Origin: Gammaproteobacteria bacterium
GTDB taxonomy: Bacteria; Pseudomonadota; Gammaproteobacteria; GRL18
Length of the DNA: 15,038 nucleotides
Assembly (NCBI GenBank): GCA_023144715.1
Contig: JAGLFC010000047.1
Span: 1-15,038 of the forward strand
Reading direction: 5' to 3'
A program made the position numbers and the translations under genes. The notes below the pieces were generated by a model, which worked only from the letters and a program-made list of their open reading frames with translations, ran no database searches and had not been told where the DNA came from. Of the stretch, positions 1 through 5,806 are shown in pieces; positions within the stretch are counted from its first letter, which is position 1, and every line of letters begins with the position of its first letter.

Positions 1-677
1 GCAGGTAAACCATCCATTTTAATTTGACCATCATCAATCCAGATGGCACGATCACAAATACTTTCAATATGAAACATGGAATGAGAACAAAATAAAATAG
101 TTTTACCTGATTCTTTAAAGTTCATAATCCGATCAAATGACTTTCTGGCAAAATTACCATCGCCTACTGATAAGGCTTCATCAATAATTAAAATATCAGG
201 ATCAACAGAAGTGGCTACTGAGAAGGCTAAACGGACAAACATACCCGATGAATAGGTTTTAACAGGCTGATGGATGAATTGTTCAACGCCAGAAAATGCC
301 ACAATATCATCATATAAATTATCCATTTTGGTACGACTGATCCCTAAAATTGCACCATATAAATAAATGTTTTCATGGCCACTCAATTCTGGATGAAAGC
401 CTGTACCAAGTTCTAATAAGGCGGCAATTCTCCCTGCGGTCTCAATTGTTCCACCACTTGGTGAGGCTGTACCACTGATTAATTTTAATAAAGTGCTTTT
501 ACCCGCACCATTATCACCAATAATACCCACCACTTGCCCTTTTTCTATAGTGATACTGATAGGGTTCAGTGCTTTAATGACTTCAGCCGTAGAATGTCCT
601 GTAATGACTTCTTTTAAACGTTGAAAATCATTGTTATATAGCTGGTAGTGCTTATAAACGTTATGTAAATTAATCAT
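1..677 (-). CDS. wzt: ABC transporter ATP-binding protein, Wzt/TagH type (partial, C-terminus off the left edge)
   Basis: This is the ATPase subunit of an ABC-2 exporter for polysaccharide (O-antigen, capsule or teichoic-acid-like glycan). It would energise the permease encoded just upstream. About 225 residues are visible. The Walker A motif GDNGAGKST is at residues 54-62 (K60). The signature YSSGM is at 142-146, the shortened form typical of this family. Walker B has D166 with catalytic E167, and the switch histidine is H199 in CSHS. The phrase ELGTGFHPELSGHENIY between them is a hallmark of the Wzt/KpsT/TagH group. The ATG at 677 lies 2 nt after the permease stop, so translation is probably coupled. 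The reading frame is open to the edge, so whether a C-terminal carbohydrate-binding domain follows, as in Wzt proteins for O8/O9 antigens, cannot be seen. The family is certain; the exact substrate is unknown. Confidence 0.93.
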   Translation of the reverse strand, partial: MINLHNVYKHYQLYNNDFQRLKEVITGHSTAEVIKALNPISITIEKGQVVGIIGDNGAGKSTLLKLISGTASPSGGTIETAGRIAALLELGTGFHPELSGHENIYLYGAILGISRTKMDNLYDDIVAFSGVEQFIHQPVKTYSSGMFVRLAFSVATSVDPDILIIDEALSVGDGNFARKSFDRIMNFKESGKTILFCSHSMFHIESICDRAIWIDDGQIKMDGLP

Positions 678-679
678 TA

Positions 680-1492
680 TTATACAATATCCCGAATATG
701 TTTTTCAGCACGTTTAAAAAATAGCCATGAAGGGGCTAATAATAAAAACCATTCTACAAATAAGCGTAGACTCACATTGCTTGCAGGTAATTGGTGATCG
801 TTAATGACTGAGTGAATGGCAGACATCACATCGGCAATGGGGTTGAAGATAAGATAAAATTGATATTTTTCTGGGATAAGTACAGGCATATATAAAATGG
901 GGGATAAATACATCATCATAGTCAATAAAAAAGGCATGACTTTACCAAAATCTTTAATGAAGACTCCTAGGGTGGCAAAGAGATATACTAAAGGCAGTAA
1001 CCATAAAAATAATACAAAAAAGACCAGCAGTGATAATAATAGAGATAACCAACCATTAAGTATAAAAACCACAAAGAGATAAATGACTAAAAAAATACTC
1101 AATGAAAAAATCATACTTAATAAAGGTAAAATTTCAAGAGGAAAAATGGTGCGCTTAAATAAATCTGAATATTCTTGAAATAAATTGGTTGAACGAGATA
1201 ATACTTCTGAAATGAGCAACCAAGGGATCATACCTACTAAAAGGTAGTTTACAAAAGGAGTTTCACTTGGAAAACGTACTTGCAAGATTACATCAATCAA
1301 AAACCATAATGCCAATACTTGTAATGCCTGTTGTCCCACTAACCAAAAAACACCTAAGCTTGTACCCGCTGTTTTTGTCCTAAATTCACGTTTATAGAGT
1401 ACCCAAAATAAACCTTTATTTTGTATAAGACTGAGACATGGCATGTAAATACATAAAAATGAATATTTTAAATAACGAACCAGATTATTCAT
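680..1492 (-). CDS. wzm: ABC-2 type polysaccharide export permease (Wzm family)
   Basis: This 270-aa inner-membrane permease would form the channel that moves an undecaprenyl-linked glycan to the periplasm, together with the ATPase downstream. The N-terminal amphipathic stretch before the first helix contains the family-like KREFRTKTAGTSLGVFW region (34-50). About six hydrophobic segments follow, at roughly 52-71, 82-98, 122-145, 150-175, 185-204 and 245-259. The block LGVFIKDFGKVMPFLL (175-190), then YLSPILYMP, and FNPIADVMSAIH near residue 216 match the ABC2_membrane/Wzm/TagG pattern. Length is normal for the family (about 260-280). The ATG start lies 18 nt after the gspK stop, with an AGG 12 nt upstream as a weak ribosome site. 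It therefore seems to belong to the gsp operon. The identity of the exported glycan is not shown. Confidence 0.92.
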   Translation of the reverse strand: MNNLVRYLKYSFLCIYMPCLSLIQNKGLFWVLYKREFRTKTAGTSLGVFWLVGQQALQVLALWFLIDVILQVRFPSETPFVNYLLVGMIPWLLISEVLSRSTNLFQEYSDLFKRTIFPLEILPLLSMIFSLSIFLVIYLFVVFILNGWLSLLLSLLVFFVLFLWLLPLVYLFATLGVFIKDFGKVMPFLLTMMMYLSPILYMPVLIPEKYQFYLIFNPIADVMSAIHSVINDHQLPASNVSLRLFVEWFLLLAPSWLFFKRAEKHIRDIV

Positions 1493-1510
1493 TGAATCAA
1501 GAGACCTATT

Positions 1511-2506
1511 TTAATTAATACTAATTTCTAAACTTGGTAATACACGTAAAATGATGGGTAATTCACGACTATTTTTAAGATTAACTTCTTCAACATAGGC
1601 GGTCACTGTTGTTTGTCCTTGTTGCTCAAATTCAGTGGGATAAACCGCAATGGCATAAAATTTTGATGTTTTAAGTGTAAACCATGTTTTTGTTTTTTGC
1701 ATAATAGATGGTGGTAATAATATATCCAATTCACTGAGAGTATTAAAACTTTGAGCTTTTCTCACTTTAAGGATTTGATTGACGATTTTTTCATCAAGAC
1801 CAGGAATCATGAGTAATACTTCTTTAGTGGCGTAGTTAGGATTCACCTTGCCTTGTGTTTTGCCATGTAGAGTAAATACTTTTTCTAAATCAATGCCTTT
1901 AAAAATCTCTTCATATCCTTTAATCATCCTTATTTCATCCACTGATGCAAAAAAACTATTGCGTGGCTTATAAGGTAGTTTTTGCTTTTCATAATATTGT
2001 TTTTCGGCACCATTGAGGCGTTTTAAATCATCTTTATCTTGCCAATCCAGCCAAGTATCGACTAATTCAGGAATTTTTTTATTATGTTCACCTAAAATTT
2101 GTTCTAAAAGTTGTTTTAGTTTTGCTTTAGATAAGCGATTAAGACTGATTTTTCCTGATAAGTTATAGATTCTAACCGTGATACCTTCAGGCGTTTTATA
2201 ATGTAATTGTAAAGCTCTTCCATCAAATAAATTATCATTATCTTCTTCTTTATAGCCTGTAATTTTTTTAACATTTGTTTTATTGAGTTTTTCTATTAAA
2301 ATTTCTAAATAGGCTTTATCTAATGTTTCTAATATACGGCTCCAATCTTGCAATGCTTGTTGCTGATTAATGACTGTCAGTGCTGATAAACGAACATTAG
2401 TCGCAATTGCGGTGACTAGAATAAGTGCCAACATAATAAGCCACATGACAATAATCAGTACAGAACCTTGGCTATGATTGGGGGTATTTTTTATAAAATA
2501 ATTCAT
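1511..2506 (-). CDS. gspK: Type II secretion minor pseudopilin GspK
   Basis: GspK is the large minor pseudopilin that caps the tip of the type II secretion pseudopilus with GspI and GspJ. This one has 331 aa, the usual size. A prepilin-type leader ends at G14, followed by the hydrophobic helix SVLIIVMWLIMLALILV (15-31). Position +5 of the mature protein is Ile19 rather than Glu; lack of Glu+5 is characteristic of GspK. Family motifs are DTWLDWQDKDD (150-160), NGAEKQYY (165-172) and YKPRN (179-183). A helix-hairpin-helix-like segment, NPNYATKEVLLMIPGLDE (222-239), fits the T2SSK SAM-like domain. The ATG overlaps the gspJ stop by 4 nt (ATGA), so translation is coupled. The next gene is an ABC permease, not gspL, which is unusual. 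The assignment is strong on motifs alone. Confidence 0.94.
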   Translation of the reverse strand: MNYFIKNTPNHSQGSVLIIVMWLIMLALILVTAIATNVRLSALTVINQQQALQDWSRILETLDKAYLEILIEKLNKTNVKKITGYKEEDNDNLFDGRALQLHYKTPEGITVRIYNLSGKISLNRLSKAKLKQLLEQILGEHNKKIPELVDTWLDWQDKDDLKRLNGAEKQYYEKQKLPYKPRNSFFASVDEIRMIKGYEEIFKGIDLEKVFTLHGKTQGKVNPNYATKEVLLMIPGLDEKIVNQILKVRKAQSFNTLSELDILLPPSIMQKTKTWFTLKTSKFYAIAVYPTEFEQQGQTTVTAYVEEVNLKNSRELPIILRVLPSLEISIN

Positions 2507-3216
2507 CTTCTTCTCATTAAACCTGTATTTTCTCCACCACCAAATCCTCCAGATGAGCTTTTTTGTGGCTGAGCACGAATAAAAGCAAACATCTCATAAG
2601 TATTACTGTCTTTATCATCATTTTTATCGTGCTGTGTAAAGTGGATTTTTACCCCTAAAGGTAATTCATTATCGGTATCTTCTAACGTTTTTTTCCACTC
2701 TTTACTTTCTTTGTCTTTGATTTTATTTTCTATTAAATAAGAAAAAGACACTTTATAATCCTTAAAATAAATTGTTTGATCCACCCTGCTATCAGAAGCT
2801 TGAAGCTCTGCTTGTTTTTCTTCTGAAGTGCTTATACTACCTGGATAAGCAGGTGTGATAGCAAGGCTAATGCCTCCTTCTTCTTGGGCTTTAATATGCC
2901 ATAATGTCAAACCCGAAGAACGGTTGGGTGATACTGTTGAAGCCCAATTTAACTCAGTTTCAGTGGCATTAAAAAAAAGTTTTGTAGCAGAAAGTATTGT
3001 TTCTTTATAAGAATAAGGGAATGTGCCTAAAATTGCTTTTTCGATTTGTAAAAGCACTAAAGATTCATCTAATTTTTTATCCAATACCTGATTATTTCTT
3101 TCCCAATCACGAGTAATTAAATTGATACCCACCACTAAAACAGTCATTAATATTGCCGTTAAACTAATCGCAATCAACAATTCAAGTAGAGTAAAACCTT
3201 TTTGATGTGCTGGCAC
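2503..3216 (-). CDS. gspJ: Type II secretion minor pseudopilin GspJ (GTG start)
   Basis: GspJ is a minor pseudopilin of the tip complex with GspI and GspK. The protein has 237 aa. Its class III signal peptide is very short, cleaved after G7 by the prepilin peptidase, and the mature end FTLLELL carries Glu+5 (E12). The hydrophobic helix runs to about residue 30, followed by a beta-rich periplasmic domain. The C-terminus is glycine and arginine rich (SSSGGFGGGENTGLMRRR, 220-237). The start is GTG at 3216-3214. No ATG fits in frame, and a GGAG site at 3227-3224, 7 nt upstream, supports it. Its stop overlaps the start of gspK by 4 nt, and 21 nt separate it from the gspI stop. The position between gspI and gspK supports the assignment, which is weaker on sequence alone because GspJ is poorly conserved. 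Confidence 0.9.
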   Translation of the reverse strand: MPAHQKGFTLLELLIAISLTAILMTVLVVGINLITRDWERNNQVLDKKLDESLVLLQIEKAILGTFPYSYKETILSATKLFFNATETELNWASTVSPNRSSGLTLWHIKAQEEGGISLAITPAYPGSISTSEEKQAELQASDSRVDQTIYFKDYKVSFSYLIENKIKDKESKEWKKTLEDTDNELPLGVKIHFTQHDKNDDKDSNTYEMFAFIRAQPQKSSSGGFGGGENTGLMRRR

Positions 3217-3219
3217 AGT

Positions 3220-3227
3220 GGAACTCC
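3220..3227 (-). promoter_or_regulatory. Ribosome binding site deciding the gspJ GTG start
   Basis: Read on the minus strand, GGAG at 3227-3224 is followed by a 7-nt spacer and then GTG at 3216. This makes the non-ATG start credible. It places the class III leader peptide at seven residues. Confidence 0.55.
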
Positions 3228-3237
3228 AATGAATCGG

Positions 3238-3642
3238 TTAACGACGTTTTTTGATGATAGATTCTTTAAGGCGAACCGTACTTAATATTATTTCATTATT
3301 TTGATCAACAATACTAAAGGATTCTAAAGAATATTTTTCTGGTATTATCTTATCCACAGGTTTTTTTAATGTATTTTTATCACTAATAGAGAGTTGTGAA
3401 TCAGATATTTCACTTAAATAAGCGTCTTCATCTCGATTGCTGATCCAACTGGCATTAAGATAAGCTCTATTATTGATTGTTTTTAGCATACTGGTTTGTG
3501 CTTTAAAACTGAGGCGTTTACTTTGGCTTTGTAAGGCGAATAAATTGCCTAACACTAAAGAGGTTAATGTGATAGAAACCAATACTTCTAATAGAGTAAA
3601 ACCTTGTTGTCTTTTATTATCATTACTCTTGTATTTTTTCAT
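3238..3642 (-). CDS. gspI: Type II secretion minor pseudopilin GspI
   Basis: GspI is the minor pseudopilin thought to nucleate the tip complex with GspJ and GspK. The protein has 134 aa, close to the usual 120-130. The prepilin leader ends at G14 (RQQGFTLLEVLVS). Cleavage would leave a Phe N-terminus with Glu+5 at E19. A single hydrophobic helix runs to about residue 35, and a small polar periplasmic domain follows. The C-terminal half is lysine and serine rich and poorly conserved, so the call rests on the leader, the size and the place between gspH and gspJ. The ATG at 3642 lies inside the end of gspH, a 20-nt overlap, and only a weak GAG precedes it. Translation is therefore likely coupled to gspH. 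Confidence 0.88.
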   Translation of the reverse strand: MKKYKSNDNKRQQGFTLLEVLVSITLTSLVLGNLFALQSQSKRLSFKAQTSMLKTINNRAYLNASWISNRDEDAYLSEISDSQLSISDKNTLKKPVDKIIPEKYSLESFSIVDQNNEIILSTVRLKESIIKKRR

Positions 3643-4096
3643 CGACGGACTCTTTTATAGATATTTTTCCTGTGAGACTATTAACGGTTAAATGGGCAAT
3701 AAATTTTCCTTGTTGTAATTTAATAATGCCACCTGTTGCACCACCTTCAGGAAAAAATTTCAAACTAAACACTTTATCATGAGTTATTTTTTTATCAACC
3801 TGCCATTCAATTATTGCTCCCTGACTTTTCCAGTCATTTTTTTTCTTAGCGGATACTTTTTGTTGAGCAGGAAAAATACGCATTTCAAATGGATGATTAG
3901 TGATGATGGCATTACGGCGATTATAATTTAAGGTCGCATTTAAAGTTCGTAATTGAGCCTGATAGTGCTTGCCATCGCTACTACCAATGCGAGGAATGAC
4001 GACCGCACTGGCAATGGCAATAATGGCCATCACAATCATAAGCTCCATTAGGGTGAAACCCTTAGAGGCTGGTAAAGAAAAAGAAATTATTCCCAA
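3623..4096 (-). CDS. gspH: Type II secretion minor pseudopilin GspH (TTG start)
   Basis: GspH is the minor pseudopilin linking the GspG shaft to the tip complex. The protein has 157 aa. The leader ends at G13, and mature FTLMELMIVMAIIAIASAVV has Glu+5 (E18). The segment FFPEGGATGGIIKL near residues 114-127 matches the conserved GspH beta region. The reading frame is closed by a TAA immediately upstream of 4096. The only ordinary initiation codon before the cleavage site is TTG at 4096-4094, which overlaps the end of gspG by 10 nt. No good ribosome site precedes it, so reinitiation after gspG translation is the likely route. It could in principle be a FimU/FimT-like pilin, but the flanking gspG and gspI settle the choice. 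Confidence 0.9.
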   Translation of the reverse strand: MGIISFSLPASKGFTLMELMIVMAIIAIASAVVIPRIGSSDGKHYQAQLRTLNATLNYNRRNAIITNHPFEMRIFPAQQKVSAKKKNDWKSQGAIIEWQVDKKITHDKVFSLKFFPEGGATGGIIKLQQGKFIAHLTVNSLTGKISIKESVDEKIQE

Positions 4097-4509
4097 TTAG
4101 TAATATCTTTATTATCTTCTTCACCACCTTCTTGACCATCAGATGCCATAGAATATAAATCATAATCCTTATTATGTTTACCAGGAGAGACATATCCATA
4201 GGCATTTTCCCAAGGATCTTTAGGTATCTTTTTGATATAAGGACCATTCCAAGAAGATTTACCTGTAGAATCGGACACTAATTCAGATAATTCTTTTGGA
4301 TACTTTCCCATATCCAAACGATAGGTATCTAAGGAGGATTCAATATTTCTTATTTGTGTACTAGCCACATCACGTTTAGCACCTGCTAATTGTCCAAATA
4401 TTTTGGGTCCAACAAGACCCGCTAATAAGGCTAATATTGCCATAACAATGAGCAATTCAATTAGAGTAAAACCACTTATTTTTTTAAATTTTGTACTAGG
4501 TTGATTCAT
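4087..4509 (-). CDS. gspG: Type II secretion major pseudopilin GspG
   Basis: GspG is the main subunit of the periplasmic pseudopilus that pushes folded exoproteins through the GspD secretin. The protein has 140 aa, normal length. The prepilin leader ends at G13 (ISGFTLIELL), with Glu+5 at E18 and the transmembrane/assembly helix to about residue 34. Family motifs are TYRLDMGKYP (62-71), KKIPKDPWENAYGYVSPG (93-110) and the C-terminal acidic loop with D117, D124 and GGEEDNKDITNW (128-139). That loop corresponds to the calcium-binding loop of GspG proteins; which residues bind the ion here is inference. It is the first gene of the operon, with an ATG at 4509 and a candidate -10 box about 50 nt upstream. 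The remaining secretion genes (gspC, D, E, F, L, M) are not in this window. Confidence 0.96.
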   Translation of the reverse strand: MNQPSTKFKKISGFTLIELLIVMAILALLAGLVGPKIFGQLAGAKRDVASTQIRNIESSLDTYRLDMGKYPKELSELVSDSTGKSSWNGPYIKKIPKDPWENAYGYVSPGKHNKDYDLYSMASDGQEGGEEDNKDITNWE

Positions 4510-4705
4510 TATATCTATATTTCTCTTATTACTTAATCTTAATCTCGTTAAACCTCATTATACAATGATATGATATAAAAAAATGCTAATTAAGAACATA
4601 ATTTATAATGTATTGCTTATTTTTCATTTTAAGTCATTCAATATAGGCTATTATTTTTATTAAATATGGCTTAAAATAAAAAACGATTATATAAAAAGAA
4701 TAAAA
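4510..4705. other. Divergent intergenic region between gspG and the GT2 gene
   Basis: This 196-nt, strongly AT-rich spacer must hold the promoters for both the leftward gsp operon and the rightward glycosylation cassette. On the plus strand a TATAAT is at 4604-4609 and a TTGCTT at 4613-4618, but neither has a well-placed partner. ATTTTAAG (4626-4633) and CTTAAAAT (4670-4677) form an 8-bp inverted repeat with a 36-nt gap, possibly by chance. No RNA gene or supported small ORF was seen. Confidence 0.5.
4557..4562 (-). promoter_or_regulatory. Candidate -10 box of the gspG operon promoter
   Basis: A perfect TATAAT reads on the minus strand at 4562-4557. It would give a leader of roughly 40 nt before the gspG ATG. 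No convincing -35 hexamer stands at 16-18 nt (the sequence there is T-rich), so the promoter may need an activator or may be a chance match in AT-rich DNA. Confidence 0.35.
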
Positions 4706-5443
4706 ATGACGGCTATTTGTACCACTATACCTCCTATAAAAAGCGGTCAATGTCTGGTTATTATTCCAGCGATGAATGAAGCAAAAACTATTGGTGAACT
4801 GATACTGAATGTTATCGATCAAGGCTTTCAAGTCTTAGTGATTGATGACGGCAGTACTGATAATACCATTGCTGTCGCACGTGATTCAGGTGCAGTTGTT
4901 ATTCCTCTCACCTTTAATGTGGGTGCTTGGAATGCCACACAAGCAGGTGTTCGCTATGCTTTAAAACATCATTTTACATCGGTGATTTCTATGGATGCTG
5001 ATGGTCAACATTCCCCTAACACATTACCTGATTTACTGGATGCTTCAATGGCTCATGATGTGGTGATTGCTTCTTGTATTCAACGTGGCAGTGTAGGAAG
5101 ACGATTAACTTGGGCTTTTTTTAAATACGCTGCTGGGTTTAATTTTAATGATCTGACCTCAGGTTTTCGTATTTACAATAAAAATGCAATGCTTATCCTT
5201 GCTTCACGTCAGGCAACCTTATTAGAATATCAAGATGTTGGAATTTTGATGTTATTGATGAAACATAATCTATCTATTACTGAGATTCATACTGATATGT
5301 CATGTCGTATAGAAGGCAAGTCACGTATCTTTAATTCTTGGCGACAAGTTTTTTACTATCTTACATATACTTCTTTACTTTGTTTATCTAAAACAACGCC
5401 TATTAAGCGACTCAATAAGCAAAAAAGAGCCTCTATTTCATGA
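4706..5443 (+). CDS. Family 2 glycosyltransferase, dolichyl/polyprenyl-phosphate mannose synthase-like
   Basis: This is a GT-A fold enzyme expected to transfer a sugar from a nucleotide donor to polyprenyl phosphate on the cytoplasmic face of the membrane. The protein has 245 aa. Motifs are IPAMNE (20-25), VIDDGSTD (45-52), the metal-binding DADGQH (97-102; D97/D99) and DLTSGFR (149-155), with a basic RIEGKSRI (201-208) near the acceptor side. It has no C-terminal transmembrane pair, so it resembles the soluble DPM1 type that relies on a separate membrane partner. The next gene, which overlaps it by 4 nt (ATGA), encodes such a small membrane protein. The ATG start has only a weak purine stretch upstream. 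Sugar and lipid specificity cannot be read from the sequence. Confidence 0.88.
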   Translation: MTAICTTIPPIKSGQCLVIIPAMNEAKTIGELILNVIDQGFQVLVIDDGSTDNTIAVARDSGAVVIPLTFNVGAWNATQAGVRYALKHHFTSVISMDADGQHSPNTLPDLLDASMAHDVVIASCIQRGSVGRRLTWAFFKYAAGFNFNDLTSGFRIYNKNAMLILASRQATLLEYQDVGILMLLMKHNLSITEIHTDMSCRIEGKSRIFNSWRQVFYYLTYTSLLCLSKTTPIKRLNKQKRASIS

Positions 5444-5796
5444 AAATATATTTATTAATCACCTCTGCTCTGGGATTTTTTATTGCTTTTTTTATTATCT
5501 GGCTGATTCGTAAAGATCACCTTCATGTACGCTATGCTTTTGGCTGGATTATTATCGGTATTATTTCTGCTGTATTGGGCTTTTTTCCCTCAATTATTGA
5601 TTTATTAGCACAATATTTGAATATTGCTTATCCACCCATTCTAGCAGTCGTGGTTGCTATTAGTTTTATATTAATCAAAATGATGTTGATGGATATAGAG
5701 CGTTCCCGACAAACACGCGATATTATACGTTTAAACCAGCGTATTGGTATTTTAGAAGCACAGCTTCATACTTTACACACCAAAAAAATTAAATAG
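5440..5796 (+). CDS. DUF2304 family small membrane protein
   Basis: This 118-aa protein has three predicted hydrophobic segments (about 3-23, 34-55 and 66-84). A charged, probably coiled-coil tail follows from about residue 86 to 112 (IERSRQTRDIIRLNQRIGILEAQL). The HVRYAFGWIIIG stretch (29-40) fits the DUF2304 family, which is commonly found beside GT2 glycosyltransferases. The biochemical function of the family is not established, as far as I know. Overlap with the GT2 gene and the tail facing the cytoplasm (inferred) suggest a membrane anchor or flippase-like partner, analogous in role to DPM2/DPM3. Its TAG stop contains part of the ribosome site of the next gene, so the three genes are a transcriptional unit. 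Confidence 0.82.
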   Translation: MKIYLLITSALGFFIAFFIIWLIRKDHLHVRYAFGWIIIGIISAVLGFFPSIIDLLAQYLNIAYPPILAVVVAISFILIKMMLMDIERSRQTRDIIRLNQRIGILEAQLHTLHTKKIK

Positions 5797-5806
5797 GATC
5801 AAAACA

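Noticed and set aside
897..1082. Plus-strand 61-aa ORF
   Set aside because: Antisense to the Wzm permease; lysine-rich translation without a family pattern.
3473..3691. Plus-strand 72-aa ORF
   Set aside because: Antisense to gspI and gspH, both well supported by prepilin motifs.
4062..4247. Minus-strand 61-aa ORF
   Set aside because: Other-frame shadow of gspG and gspH; low-complexity Ile/Lys translation.
3238..4509. Type IV pilus minor pilins (FimU/PilV/PilW/PilX) instead of type II secretion pseudopilins
   Set aside because: GspG has the DPWxNxY and GGExxNxDI motifs, and GspK has the LDWxDxDD and GAExxYY motifs, which are specific to type II secretion.
4634..4831. Minus-strand 65-aa ORF reaching into the intergenic region
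   Set aside because: Antisense to the start of the GT2 gene, whose DDGSTD motif is clear; no ribosome site or family pattern.
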